This document shows, piece by piece, positions 25,311-35,106 of a stretch of DNA of 64,000 nt. The notes under the pieces were generated by a model that was given only the letters and a program-made list of their open reading frames with translations, made no database searches and was not told the origin of the DNA. Position 1 is the first letter of the stretch. Each line of letters starts with the position of its first letter. The stretch is from JALOAD01 sp023228995 [NCBI: Candidatus Muiribacterium halophilum] (GTDB taxonomy: Bacteria > Muiribacteriota > Muiribacteriia > Muiribacteriales), in contig JALOAD010000005.1 of the NCBI GenBank assembly GCA_023228995.1, positions 1 through 64,000 on the forward strand, given 5' to 3'. Position numbers and translations under genes: made by a program.

Positions 25311-26162
25311 TCAATAAATAATACTTTTTAGATATTTTATAGGATTTACAGAAGTATCATATAGTTTCATGCCAAAATGAAGGTGATAACCAGTACTATA
25401 ACCAGTTTTACCAACTTTAGCAATAGTCTCTCCTCTGTGAACAATCTGATCTTTATCAACATTTATAGAATCACAATGAGCATAAAAAGTTGTAAATCCA
25501 TCAAGATGTTCAATAATTACAGTTTTCCCAGCAATATTTCTGTAACCAGCGAAAGTTACAACTCCAGATTCAACAGCTTTAATAGGAGTATATTTATCTG
25601 CTATAATGTCAATTCCATCATGAAAATCTGCTTTACCGCTTATAGGATGTTTTCTATAACCATAAGATGAAGAAATAATCCCATTTACAGGCCATATAAA
25701 ATTCTTATTAAAATCAGGTAATTCTATTTTACCTGTGTAAATCGGAATATTAATAACTTGATTTTTATATAAAATCTCAGTTTGAAGAACATTAACTTTT
25801 AATATTTCAGCAGCACTGACTTTAAATTTCCTAGAAATCGTCCACAAACTATCTCCAGCTTTAACTTTATACTCTTCAATATTTATACCTTTTTGGAAAC
25901 TAACAATTTCTCTTGGTATTAATATATTATTAATTTCATCAGCCAGAAGCGATTTAAGCTTCTCATTGCCTGCAATTTGAATGTTATTTTTTAGAAATAA
26001 CTCACTTTTTTTTATACTAGAAATAGAAAAATCCCGGCTAAAAACTCTTATTGACAACCGGGATGTATCTAATGAAATTAAAGCAATACTAAACAATTGT
26101 CCCAAAAATACAATCCCGATTATAGGTATTAAATTATCCCATGTAAACGGGTGTTTTTTCAT
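25311..26162 (-). CDS. LysM-M23 peptidoglycan endopeptidase
   Basis: 283 aa. N-terminal signal anchor (about 9-29), LysM domain (about 96-137: YKVKAGDSLWTISRKFKVSAAEIL), then an M23 domain with metal ligands in HDGIDI (H and D of the HxxxD motif) and HLHFGMK (the HxH motif). Cuts cross-links or glycan-linked peptides in cell wall, like NlpD/EnvC-type hydrolases, although here the ligands appear intact so direct activity is likely. Only 2 bp from rho, hence probably co-transcribed. Confidence 0.9.
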   Translation of the reverse strand: MKKHPFTWDNLIPIIGIVFLGQLFSIALISLDTSRLSIRVFSRDFSISSIKKSELFLKNNIQIAGNEKLKSLLADEINNILIPREIVSFQKGINIEEYKVKAGDSLWTISRKFKVSAAEILKVNVLQTEILYKNQVINIPIYTGKIELPDFNKNFIWPVNGIISSSYGYRKHPISGKADFHDGIDIIADKYTPIKAVESGVVTFAGYRNIAGKTVIIEHLDGFTTFYAHCDSINVDKDQIVHRGETIAKVGKTGYSTGYHLHFGMKLYDTSVNPIKYLKSIIY

Positions 26163-26164
26163 TT

Positions 26165-27421
26165 TTAATCCATTTCTTCATACTTATTTATTGAAAGAAG
26201 AAATTCAATATTATCTTTTGTATTATGAAGTTTTTTATTTAAAAGTTCCATAGCTTCCGCTGGACTTAACGGTTCAAGAACTTTTCTTAAAGTCCAAATT
26301 CTAGTCAAAACTTCTTTTTCAAGTAAAAGTTCTTCTTTTCGTGTTCCAGATCTTTTAATATCAATCGCTGGGAATATTCTCTTATCAAAAAGTTTTCTAT
26401 CAAGAACAAGCTCACAGTTTCCAGTTCCTTTAAATTCTTCAAAAATAACATCATCCATTTTTGAACCTGTATCAACAAGAGCAGTCGCCAAAATCGTAAG
26501 CGAACCACCGTTTTCAATATTTCTTGCAGCACCAAAAAATCTTTTAGGTTTGTATAAGGCAGAAGGATTTACACCACCAGAAAGAGTTTGTCCAGTCGTT
26601 GGAAGTGCAAGGTTGTATGCACGAGCAAGTCTTGTAATACTATCAAGTAAAACAACAACATCTTTGCCCTGCTCAACAAGTCGTTTAGCTCTTTCAAGTA
26701 CAATTTCTGAAACTTGAATATGTTTAGTAATCGGTTCATCAAATGTAGAAGCAACAACTTCAGCTTTTGTTGATCTCTGAATATCAGTAACTTCTTCAGG
26801 TCTTTCATCAATTAAAAGAATTATCAAAGTAGCTTCAGGAAAATTCTTACTTATTGAATTAGCAATTTGTTTCAAAAGAGTAGTTTTTCCAGCTTTTGGT
26901 GGAGCAACAATAAGTCCACGCTGACCTTTTCCAATCGGAGCTACAATATCAATAACTCTTGGTGAAAGTGGACCGCCTTTGTATTCTAGCGGAATCATTT
27001 CATCAGGGAAAATCGGAATAAGCTTGTCAAAAACAACTCTTTTTCTGTTTTCTTCAACAGTTAGATAATTTACAGTCTCAATTTTTATAAGTGCTCTATA
27101 TTTATCAGGATCATCAGGCAATCTCACCTGACCAATAATATCATCACCTGTCTGAAGATTAAATCTTCTTATCTGAACTGGTGAAACATATACATCTTCC
27201 TTACTCTGAGTAAATGTGTTAGACCTTAAAAATCCATAACCATCAGGTAATATTTCTAAAACTCCCCTAGCCATTGGAATTTCTTCGTTTTCTGCAAGGG
27301 TCATAAGAATAGCACATAAATATTCACTATCATCCTTACCTTCTTTTTTCAATTTCAACTTTCTGCCTAGGACAGCTAAGTCCTTTTTAGGCGTTTCCTT
27401 TAATTCTGCATAACTTTTCAT
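26165..27421 (-). CDS. rho: Transcription termination factor Rho
   Basis: 418-aa hexameric RNA helicase that ends transcription. N-terminal Rho_N helices, then the RNA-binding cold-shock-like domain ([15 protein letters not shown]), Walker [14 protein letters not shown], Walker [17 protein letters not shown] and the Q/R-loop regions [38 protein letters not shown] of the ATPase ring. Length matches compact Rho proteins with no inserted linker. AAGGAG upstream of the ATG. Confidence 0.97.
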   Translation of the reverse strand: MKSYAELKETPKKDLAVLGRKLKLKKEGKDDSEYLCAILMTLAENEEIPMARGVLEILPDGYGFLRSNTFTQSKEDVYVSPVQIRRFNLQTGDDIIGQVRLPDDPDKYRALIKIETVNYLTVEENRKRVVFDKLIPIFPDEMIPLEYKGGPLSPRVIDIVAPIGKGQRGLIVAPPKAGKTTLLKQIANSISKNFPEATLIILLIDERPEEVTDIQRSTKAEVVASTFDEPITKHIQVSEIVLERAKRLVEQGKDVVVLLDSITRLARAYNLALPTTGQTLSGGVNPSALYKPKRFFGAARNIENGGSLTILATALVDTGSKMDDVIFEEFKGTGNCELVLDRKLFDKRIFPAIDIKRSGTRKEELLLEKEVLTRIWTLRKVLEPLSPAEAMELLNKKLHNTKDNIEFLLSINKYEEMD

Positions 27422-27517
27422 ATTTTTGTTGAATCTCCTTGATACTTAATTATTTTGAAAATCTGAATCGTTTGAAAATATAAATAAACTTGGTTATAAA
27501 TACGATTTTTACATAAA

Positions 27518-28504
27518 TCACTTTACAATATAAGTAAAATACATACCCAAAGCATATATAATAAGTATAAAAATTGATGGACCACTTAATTTATTAAATA
27601 AAAACTTACTTTTACCTGATTTTTTGATAATACCATAAAGGCAAACACCAGCAATTAAAATACTAAATAAACCTGTAACAATAGAACTTTTCAATTCTTG
27701 TAAATAAAGAATTTGTCTTTTTGAAAAAATATCAGCAAAAAATACTATAAGAACATTAAAAACATTACTACCAAGAACATTACCAACAGCCATTTCTATA
27801 GCACCAATTCTCACAGCTGAAATACTAACAGTAGCCTCAGGTAATGAAGTTACAAATGCAAGAAACATAGAACCAGCAAAAGTTTTACCAAGATTATAAG
27901 TAATTGCAATGCTATCAACACTTTTAGTTAAAAAGAACCCAGCAAACACAATAACAAGTGCAGATAAAGTAAATTTAGCATAAACAGGAAGAAGTTTTTC
28001 TCCACTCTTAACTTTTTCGACCGGAACATCTTCTGAAGACTGTTTAAAAGTCATTAATATAAACAAATAAAAGAACAGTATAAAAATTGATTCAATATTA
28101 ATTGGAAGTTGTTTAAAAAATCCAATTCCAAAATTTATATATAAAATAACCGGAATTATAGCCAAAAGTGAAATTATTATAATATATGCAATCGAAACAA
28201 GGTTTTCTCTGCCAGCTTTAACAAAAACACCATTTTTTGAAAGATAATCCACAATCACAAGAATTGTAATGTTAAAAAGATTACTACCAAAAATATTACC
28301 AAAAGCAAGTTCAGGAGCATTTTGAAAAACCACAGCCGATATTGATGTTATAAGTTCAGGAAGAGATGTTGCAAGTGCTAAAAGAAAAAAACCAATAAAT
28401 CCACCACTTATTCCACTCTTTTCACTAATCTCATCACCATATTTTGTTAAATAGAAACCAGCACATATTACACTAATTGAAGATAGTATAAATTCATACC
28501 ACAT
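27518..28504 (-). CDS. CaCA-family sodium/calcium exchanger
   Basis: 328 aa, about 10-11 membrane segments in two homologous halves. Each half carries an alpha repeat: GFFLLALATSLPELITSISA / FGNIFGSNLFNI in the first and AGSMFLAFVTSLPEATVSIS / VGNVLGSNVFNV in the second. These are the ion-binding signatures of YrbG-like exchangers. AGAGG precedes the ATG. Stands between the rho gene and a FlgJ-like gene on the same strand. Confidence 0.9.
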   Translation of the reverse strand: MWYEFILSSISVICAGFYLTKYGDEISEKSGISGGFIGFFLLALATSLPELITSISAVVFQNAPELAFGNIFGSNLFNITILVIVDYLSKNGVFVKAGRENLVSIAYIIIISLLAIIPVILYINFGIGFFKQLPINIESIFILFFYLFILMTFKQSSEDVPVEKVKSGEKLLPVYAKFTLSALVIVFAGFFLTKSVDSIAITYNLGKTFAGSMFLAFVTSLPEATVSISAVRIGAIEMAVGNVLGSNVFNVLIVFFADIFSKRQILYLQELKSSIVTGLFSILIAGVCLYGIIKKSGKSKFLFNKLSGPSIFILIIYALGMYFTYIVK

Positions 28505-28531
28505 AAAACCTCTCTGATAACGAAGGGAAAA

Positions 28532-28840
28532 CTACAACTTCTTAGAAAGTTCCTTGAACATTATTTCAGCTAGTCCCATTTTCCCGCTTTTTGATATTTC
28601 GTTAGAGTATTCTTCATCTAACATAGACTGGAAAATTTCTTCTCCTCTTCCACCACTTATAAAGCCTGTCTTTTGAACAGTACTTCGCATGGACTTCATC
28701 AACTGATTAACAAAAATAGATTCAAAATCCTGACAGGATTTTTTTAATTTTTCATCACTATTATCTCTAGTAAACCTATCTTTAAGATTATCCATTTTTG
28801 TGATATCGTTGTTTTGAAGGCTGGAAAAGTCAATATTCAT
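28532..28840 (-). CDS. FlgJ N-terminal-like flagellar rod-binding protein
   Basis: 102 aa, matching the rod-binding domain (PF10135): CQDFESIFVNQLMKSMRSTVQKTGFISGG then the EEIFQSMLDEEYSNEISKSGKMGLAEIMFKEL helix. In many species this domain is fused to a muramidase as FlgJ; here it is the single-domain form found in several phyla. It caps rod assembly in the periplasm. No other flagellar genes occur in the window. GAGAGGGA precedes the ATG. Confidence 0.8.
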   Translation of the reverse strand: MNIDFSSLQNNDITKMDNLKDRFTRDNSDEKLKKSCQDFESIFVNQLMKSMRSTVQKTGFISGGRGEEIFQSMLDEEYSNEISKSGKMGLAEIMFKELSKKL

Positions 28841-28991
28841 AAGTCCCTCTCATAAATTATTATTCTATATTCCAATATCGGAATTTAACAATAAAAACTT
28901 TAGGAATTTATGATTTCTTAACCAGTTTCATTAATATTGTATTAATAAATAGAAAAAGTCAATTTTTTTTAATACCACAGACCATAAAAGC

Positions 28992-29022
28992 AGATATTGT
29001 CTAAGTAAAAGATATTGTCTAA
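28992..29022. repeat. Short direct repeat
   Basis: AGATATTGTCTAA occurs twice, 18 bp apart start to start, in the otherwise featureless spacer between the glutamine synthetase and FlgJ-like genes. Confidence 0.7.
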
Positions 29023-29122
29023 AAAAAGCAAGAAAGCTCTTAAAAACCATGTATAACTTGTTTAGAATTTTTTGCTTTTATAAGTTGTGCTGTTTAATCA
29101 GAGGACTCAATTGCTTTTCTAA

Positions 29123-31294
29123 TCAATCTACAAAAAGTAATTCTGAATATTTTGGTAATGTCCACAATTTATCTGATATATTTTTTTCAATATCATCACA
29201 AACTTCCCTTAGATTATTTATATTTTCATTTAAGTTTTGAGAACATATACAAGCACAGTTTTCTATATTAGTTTCACATTCACTTTCTCTTATCACTTCA
29301 TCAATTTTTGATATATTTAACAATATTTTATCAACTTTTTTTATTAAATTTGTACTTTCTAAATTTAAAAATTCAATATTTTGATTTTGACATAATTCTT
29401 TTATTAATTTTAAGTTTTCTAATATTAATTTTTGATGTTCTAATAATGCTGGTAAAACAATTGTTTGTGCCATATCTCTTATAAGTCTTGCTTCTATAAG
29501 CATTTCTTTGCAATATCTTTCAATTTCAACTTCATATCTTGCATGTAATTCTTCTTTGCTGAAAACATTGTTTTTGGTTAAAAGTTCGATTTTTTTATCA
29601 TCTGTGAATCTTTTTAATGCTTCATCTGATTTTTTTAAATTATATAATCCTCGTTTTTCTGCTTCAATTCTCCATTCTTCTGAATAATTATCACCTTCAA
29701 AGAGTATATCTGATGCTTGTTTTAAAACTTTTCTTACTACATTATAAATGCTTTTTAAAATATCGTTATCAGAATCTTTCATTTCTTCAATTAGAATATT
29801 ACGCATATAATCAAGTGAATCTGCTGTAATTACATTTAATATAGTTATTGGAATTGATATTGATTGCTTTGAGCCTACCGCTCGAAATTCAAATTTATTT
29901 CCGGTAAATGCAAATGGTGATGTTCTATTACGGTCTGTTGTATCTTTTGTTATTTTTGGTATTTTTGATATTCCTGTATTTATAAGTTCTTTTACATTTA
30001 CTTCATTGAATTCATTGTTAATTATTTTTTGTATTACATCTGTTAGATGTTTACCTACAAAAACAGACATTATTGCTGGCGGTGCTTCGTGTCCACCTAA
30101 TCTATGATCATTTGAACATGATGCAACTGATGCTCTTAATAAATCATTATGTTCATAAACTCCTCTAAGCACTGCTGTTAGAAAAAATAAAAATATCATG
30201 TTTTCATGTGGATTATCTCCTGGATCTAACATATTAAGCGAGTCGGCAGAAATATTCCAATTAACATGCTTTCCACTTCCATTTATTCCTGCAAATGGTT
30301 TTTCATGTAAAGATACAAATAAATTATGATCTTTTGCTTTTTTCCTTAATACTTCCATTAAAAGCTGATTATGGTCGCATGCTAAATTGACATCTTCAAA
30401 TATTGGTGCAAATTCAAATTGATGCGGTGCAACTTCATTATGTCTTGTATGTAATGGAATGCCAAGTTTATATAATTCATGCTCAACATCACGCATATAT
30501 TCGATAAATCTTTCTTTTATAGAACCAAAATATTGATCATCCATTTCTTGACCTTTTGCTGGTTTTGCTCCAATAAGTGTTCTGCCACATATTGTAAGAT
30601 CAGGTCTTAAAGACGCAAGCAAACTATCTACAAGAAAAAACTCTTGTTCAACTCCTGCATAAGAAAGAACTTTTTTAGGTTCAATTCCAAATACATCTAA
30701 AAATTTTCTTACTGAATTTTCAATTACATCAACTGATTTTAACAGTGGAGATTTCTGATCTAGGGAATAACCATTATATGATATAAATATCGATGGAATG
30801 CACAAAGTTTTACCAGATTTATCCTCAATTAAAAATGCTGGACTTGTTGGATCCCAAGCTGTATAACCTCTTGCTTCAAAAGTAGCTCTTAATCCTCCGC
30901 TTGGAAAACTTGAAGCATCTGGTTCTTGTCGAACAAGTTCTTTTCCTGAAAATCTTTCAACCATTTTTCTATTTTCATCATAAGTTAGGAATGAATCGTG
31001 TTTTTCTGCTGTTGAACCGGTAAGTGGTAAAAACCAATGTGCAAAATGTGTTGCTCCGTTTTCCAGCGCCCATTCTTTCATACCATGCGCTACTTCATTA
31101 GCTACATCAACAGTAAGATTTTCCTTGCCTTCCATTACTTTTTTCATTTTACTATACATACTTTTAGAGAGTTTTGATTTCATCACTTCTTCATTAAAAG
31201 TGTTTATACCAAACCATTTTGATACATTTCCCATATTTTCTATCTTTTTTTTGTTATTTGTATAAATAATTGTCTGAATAGTCTTTTTTCTCAT
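29123..31294 (-). CDS. glnN: Glutamine synthetase type III
   Basis: 723 aa, the large GSIII form (about 700 aa) rather than GSI/GSII. Condenses ammonia with glutamate using ATP. Diagnostic stretches: HFAHWFLPLTGSTAEKHDSF, RQEPDASSFPSGGLRATFEARGYTAWDP, AGVEQEFFLVD, RHNEVAPHQFEFAPIFE, GINGSGKHVNW and NDHRLGGHEAPPAIMSVF. The helical C-terminal extension is typical. The start at 31294 follows GGAGGGTGA. Main ammonium assimilation enzyme visible in the window; a PII-like gene pair is 19 kb away and not obviously linked. Confidence 0.95.
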   Translation of the reverse strand: MRKKTIQTIIYTNNKKKIENMGNVSKWFGINTFNEEVMKSKLSKSMYSKMKKVMEGKENLTVDVANEVAHGMKEWALENGATHFAHWFLPLTGSTAEKHDSFLTYDENRKMVERFSGKELVRQEPDASSFPSGGLRATFEARGYTAWDPTSPAFLIEDKSGKTLCIPSIFISYNGYSLDQKSPLLKSVDVIENSVRKFLDVFGIEPKKVLSYAGVEQEFFLVDSLLASLRPDLTICGRTLIGAKPAKGQEMDDQYFGSIKERFIEYMRDVEHELYKLGIPLHTRHNEVAPHQFEFAPIFEDVNLACDHNQLLMEVLRKKAKDHNLFVSLHEKPFAGINGSGKHVNWNISADSLNMLDPGDNPHENMIFLFFLTAVLRGVYEHNDLLRASVASCSNDHRLGGHEAPPAIMSVFVGKHLTDVIQKIINNEFNEVNVKELINTGISKIPKITKDTTDRNRTSPFAFTGNKFEFRAVGSKQSISIPITILNVITADSLDYMRNILIEEMKDSDNDILKSIYNVVRKVLKQASDILFEGDNYSEEWRIEAEKRGLYNLKKSDEALKRFTDDKKIELLTKNNVFSKEELHARYEVEIERYCKEMLIEARLIRDMAQTIVLPALLEHQKLILENLKLIKELCQNQNIEFLNLESTNLIKKVDKILLNISKIDEVIRESECETNIENCACICSQNLNENINNLREVCDDIEKNISDKLWTLPKYSELLFVD

Positions 31295-31367
31295 TCACCC
31301 TCCAGCCTTTGTGTAGTAATTTTAATAATTGAACCAATTATACTAAATTTTTGAAAAATTTGGGAAT

Positions 31368-31392
31368 AAAAAATGTTAAATGAACATTTTTT
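31368..31392. repeat. AATGTT..AACATT palindrome copy
   Basis: AAAATGTTAAATGAACATTT, a slightly diverged core of the dispersed palindrome, followed by ATAGCGAATG, a degenerate octamer. Confidence 0.6.
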
Positions 31393-31458
31393 AATAGCGA
31401 ATGTGGAATTTTCAATTAGCAACTTGTTCCACTAATTACTTCTTGCTTTTACTAATCA

Positions 31459-32142
31459 CTAATTGTTTTCAACAATTACAACTTTATCTTTATTAACCCA
31501 ACCTGATACCCCAGAAGAATCCTTAACTTTTAAATAATTAGTCCCATACTCTTCAATATAAAGAATTGTATTTACAGAAAACTGTGCTATACCCTTACCT
31601 TTATCACTAGGAGAACTATAACCTTTGATATCAGAATTACTTATTGCTATGTTTAGATTTGAATGTATTATTAATATAGAAAAACAGTAAATTATCAATG
31701 TAAATGCAATAATATTTCCAATATAAAGTAAAACTTTTTTATTTTGCAACATATAATTTTTAAAATATAAAGAAACAATAACATTCAAAATACTCAAATA
31801 TAATAAAATAAATAAAATATCCATATTGAATGGAAATAAATAGGAAATAATTGGATTAAATGTATTATCTATAAATTTGATATTTTTTAAATTATCTTTC
31901 ATTCCAGGGTTTTTATAAAAAGCATTAATATAGTTTTTTAATGCTTTAGTAGTATTTCCAAGTCGAAAATGTGCATTGCCAATATTATAGTAAATGTTAT
32001 CTGTTTTTATATTAACTTTTTCAAATTCAATTATTGAATTTTCATAATCAGCATTTTTATAAAAATCAATTCCTTTATCAAAATCACAAAATGAAAAAAC
32101 AGATAATATTATTATAAAAAATATACTTATTGTTTTTTTCAT
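31459..32142 (-). CDS. batE: BatE-like TPR and SH3-domain protein
   Basis: 227 aa. Signal peptide, TPR repeats at about 20-80 (FYKNADYENSIIEFEKVN, NIGNAHFRLGNTTKALKNYINAF), two membrane segments at about 100-165, and a C-terminal bacterial SH3 domain (YSSPSDKGKGIAQF, YLKVKDSSGVSGWVNKDKV). The BatE role in the Bat (Bacteroides aerotolerance) set is envelope-associated and poorly defined. ATGA overlap with batD shows coupling. Confidence 0.75.
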   Translation of the reverse strand: MKKTISIFFIIILSVFSFCDFDKGIDFYKNADYENSIIEFEKVNIKTDNIYYNIGNAHFRLGNTTKALKNYINAFYKNPGMKDNLKNIKFIDNTFNPIISYLFPFNMDILFILLYLSILNVIVSLYFKNYMLQNKKVLLYIGNIIAFTLIIYCFSILIIHSNLNIAISNSDIKGYSSPSDKGKGIAQFSVNTILYIEEYGTNYLKVKDSSGVSGWVNKDKVVIVENN

Positions 32143-33890
32143 ATTTTATCTCCTTTCTTGCCTGCATAATAATATAGAAGTTCTTTTGCTTCATTGAATA
32201 ATAAAATTATATCTTGTTTTGCTTTTCCTGAATAAGCAGCAAAATTTATCTCTTCATTTAATTTCAAAAGTCTTTTATTATTATCATCATCTGGAAAAAT
32301 CTTTTCAATCTTTTCAATTATCAACAATGGAGCATTCTCGTTTTTGATTTTTAATACAGAACATAATGTTTTCCAGTAAATATTATTAAATACAAATAAA
32401 AAATCACCTTTATCCAAAGAATTTTTGAGTGAATTAATTGTATTTGTAACAACTCTCTTTTTATTACCCATTTTAGAAAAAATCAATTTAAACATAAATT
32501 TAATTAAAATCAAAAAAATTACAATGTAATTAATAAGTAATAAGAACTTCCTTATATAATGTGAATTATAAGAGAAATTATTTTTCATGCTAATATATTC
32601 AATATCTTTGCCAGTTGCAGAATTTTTATAATGAATAATATCACCTTCTGAATTTGTATAATCTTCAGTACTTACAATTACACCTTTATAATCATCATTT
32701 TTTTGTATATTGATTTTTATTTTATCAGTTTTTTTGGTTATATACTCAGATTTTTCAATATCAAAATAAGTAATACTTCCTTCTGGAATTAAAATATCTC
32801 CATATTGTTCAGGAATTAATATATAACTAAATATTTTTTCACCTGAATTTTTATTTTCACTATCACTAAACTCTTCTCCCGAATAACTTACGCTAAAGTT
32901 ATCATTTGAATGTATTATTGGTCTTTTTATTTTAGATAAATTACCTTTACCATATATAATGTATTTTACCTGAAAAGGTTCTCCCTGCTTTCTTTTCCCT
33001 TCTTCCAATTTAGCTATAATATTAAATTCACCAACTCCATCGCTAAAATTTGAAGGTGTTTTTGGAAGCTGTTTTACCTTAAATGAAATATTATCAGGGC
33101 TTATTGTCTTAGTTTGCCAGCTTGATGAAAATGCTGAGAAAAAATCATCTGTAAAACTATCTTCAAAAAAAGAATTATCAAAACTACTTCTTCTTTTAGT
33201 AGAGCTAGCTACATCAACACTTATTAATAGATCATCTATGTTATAATCTCCAGTTTTGAGCGGGAAAAAAGTTTTATCAATTTGTAAAACTGTGTATCTT
33301 TTACCATTTATTATTTTTTCACCTTGTTTATCATTACTTTTACCTGTTACAAAATCTTTGAATAGTTCAGATTCAGTCATTCTAAAATTTCTAACTCTAT
33401 TTAAGGAAGTTGCAAATAAAATTGTATATTTAATTTCCTCACCAATAAAATATTCTTTTTTATCAGTTTCTTGCATTACAATAAAATCACTATCACTTGA
33501 CGGACTTTTGGCTCTATCCACGCATTTTAATACAAGTTTTTTAGTAGAATATTTTTTACCATCAACTTCAATAGTTGCTGGTCCTATTATTATTTCACCT
33601 GTAGAAGTGCTAACAGCCTGATATACAAATTGATAATTAACTGATGATTTAAAATTAACTATTGTAGTATTATAACTTGTTCCTTGACTCAAAACTCTTA
33701 CATTTGTCAGCTCTTCAAAAACAGGTTTTACACTACTTCTACCATGATCTTCTATATTTACAGTAAATCTAAAATTTTCACCTTTAAAAACTTCCGTTTT
33801 ATCTGCAAACAAAGTAACTTCCAAAGAAAATACATTAATACAAAATAATAAAATAAATGTAAGAAATAAATATTTACCAATCTTTTTCAT
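32139..33890 (-). CDS. batD: BatD-family protein
   Basis: 583 aa from the ATG at 33890 (GAGGAACAT upstream; an earlier start would overlap batC further). Signal peptide, then BatD beta-sandwich repeats (ADKTEVFKGENFRFTVNIED; FIVMQETDKKEYFIGEEIKYTILF; FNIIAKLEEGKRKQGEPFQVKYIIYGKGNL), one transmembrane helix near 455-475 and a short cytoplasmic tail. Part of the Bat operon, periplasmic. Overlaps batC by 17 bp and batE by 4 bp. Confidence 0.85.
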   Translation of the reverse strand: MKKIGKYLFLTFILLFCINVFSLEVTLFADKTEVFKGENFRFTVNIEDHGRSSVKPVFEELTNVRVLSQGTSYNTTIVNFKSSVNYQFVYQAVSTSTGEIIIGPATIEVDGKKYSTKKLVLKCVDRAKSPSSDSDFIVMQETDKKEYFIGEEIKYTILFATSLNRVRNFRMTESELFKDFVTGKSNDKQGEKIINGKRYTVLQIDKTFFPLKTGDYNIDDLLISVDVASSTKRRSSFDNSFFEDSFTDDFFSAFSSSWQTKTISPDNISFKVKQLPKTPSNFSDGVGEFNIIAKLEEGKRKQGEPFQVKYIIYGKGNLSKIKRPIIHSNDNFSVSYSGEEFSDSENKNSGEKIFSYILIPEQYGDILIPEGSITYFDIEKSEYITKKTDKIKINIQKNDDYKGVIVSTEDYTNSEGDIIHYKNSATGKDIEYISMKNNFSYNSHYIRKFLLLINYIVIFLILIKFMFKLIFSKMGNKKRVVTNTINSLKNSLDKGDFLFVFNNIYWKTLCSVLKIKNENAPLLIIEKIEKIFPDDDNNKRLLKLNEEINFAAYSGKAKQDIILLFNEAKELLYYYAGKKGDKI

Positions 33891-34662
33891 TATGTTCCTC
33901 TTTATAATCAAGTTCTTTTAAAATATATTGTTTTATAGCTTCTTTTTCTTGATCATTTCCAAGTTGAATAACTTCATTTACACTATGATTTTCTTTTGGT
34001 TCATCTTTACTTTCATCACCTTGTTGTGATTGATTTTCTTCATCTTTCGGCTCTTCTGAACCTTCTTGATTTTGCTCGTATTTTTCTTCTTCATCTTTAT
34101 TTTTTTCTTCATTTGAGTTTTTTTGAGAATTTTCTTTGTTTTCGTCTTTTTGATCTTTATGTTTATTTTCGTCATTTTCCCCATTCTCATTTTGAGACTG
34201 TGGATTTTTCAACATTTTTACAGCATAATTCATATTTTTTAAAAGATCATCGTTATTAGGGTTTATTTTATAACTTTCTATATAACTATTTAATGCTTTT
34301 TTAAAATCACTTTTTGATAAATAAGAATTACCAAGATTATAATATATCTTTGATTTTGCATTATTATCATAAACAGGATTCTTAAGAGCATCTTCAAAAT
34401 CTATTATAGCATTATCAGGTTTGCCAGCCATGATATTATAAATACCTCGGTTATATCGCAATATATCAGAATCAACAAGATTTTGTTTTTCTGCTGTTAT
34501 TATAGCATTATCGATTTTTGATAAAGCTTGATTGAAATCTTTATTTTTTAAGCTATTAAGTGAATCTTTAAATTCTGAATAGTGTTTTTTAAGTAATGGA
34601 TTTGGAAATATTGATATATTTAAGATTAATATTAATGTCATTAGTAATACTACTTTTTTCAT
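33874..34662 (-). CDS. batC: BatC-like TPR protein with charged tail
   Basis: 262 aa. Signal peptide, three to four TPR units (about 25-150; YNRGIYNIMAGKPDNAIIDFEDAL, YYNLGNSYLSKSDFKKALNSYIESYKINPNN), then a low-complexity E/K/N/Q tail (about 155-235) and a short amphipathic end. Same architecture as BatC. BatA and BatB, the vWA proteins that normally precede it, are absent: upstream there is only a 293-bp repeat element and a divergent gene. GGAGG before the ATG. Confidence 0.75.
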   Translation of the reverse strand: MKKVVLLMTLILILNISIFPNPLLKKHYSEFKDSLNSLKNKDFNQALSKIDNAIITAEKQNLVDSDILRYNRGIYNIMAGKPDNAIIDFEDALKNPVYDNNAKSKIYYNLGNSYLSKSDFKKALNSYIESYKINPNNDDLLKNMNYAVKMLKNPQSQNENGENDENKHKDQKDENKENSQKNSNEEKNKDEEEKYEQNQEGSEEPKDEENQSQQGDESKDEPKENHSVNEVIQLGNDQEKEAIKQYILKELDYKEEHNEKDW

Positions 34663-34720
34663 AAATCCTCCGAATAATTATAATATATTTTATAGATATT
34701 ATATGCAAATATTATTCCAA

Positions 34721-35013
34721 TGAAAACCTTTGGGGTCGGTCCCTAAAATGTTTTCAAAAGAAATATTTTTAATATATACTTATAACACTTAATTGGAAAT
34801 TATTTTTTAAAAACCTTTGATATAATCGGTTTTTTTTGTATAAATATAATTTCACAATGTATAATATTGTGAAGCAAACATTTTAAAAAAAATTTAAAAC
34901 TATCTTCTAATTTAAGTATTATCAAATTTTTATTCTTTAACAAAAAAATCTGTAAACACTTAGGGTTCCAAGAATCTTGTAAACCTGTTCGGGACCGACC
35001 CCAAGGGTTTTCA
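34721..35013. mobile_element. 293-bp inverted-repeat element (MITE-like)
   Basis: Ends are 23-bp inverted repeats with one mismatch (34721-34743 and 34991-35013), each containing CTTTGGGGTCGGTCCC or CCTTGGGGTCGGTCCC. The interior is AT-rich with a small TTCACAAT/ATTGTGAA hairpin at about 34851-34873 and no coding frame. A fragment, GTGATACGACCCCAAAC, lies at 15129-15145. The organisation suggests a non-autonomous mobile unit. Confidence 0.65.
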
Positions 35014-35066
35014 AAAAACAGTTTGAATTATATTATTATTTGTTGTAATATTTATATATAAGTTTT

Positions 35067-35084
35067 AATTACAATTGTGTAATT
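35067..35084. promoter_or_regulatory. AATTACA/TGTAATT inverted repeat at the peroxiredoxin promoter
   Basis: 7-bp perfect arms with a 4-bp spacer (ATTG), immediately followed by a TATAAT hexamer (35084-35089). The half-sites resemble those of the TGTAATGATTACA palindrome before the PerR-like gene, but the spacing differs, so regulation by the same protein is only a suggestion. Confidence 0.4.
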
Positions 35085-35106
35085 ATAATAAAAAATGGAG
35101 GTGTTA

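Larger units (their letters stand above)
34663..35106. other. batC-peroxiredoxin divergent intergenic region
   Basis: 444 bp with no gene. Most is the GGGGTCGGTCCC-ended element (34721-35013). The right end holds the peroxiredoxin promoter with a TGTAATT inverted repeat (35067-35084). Confidence 0.8.
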
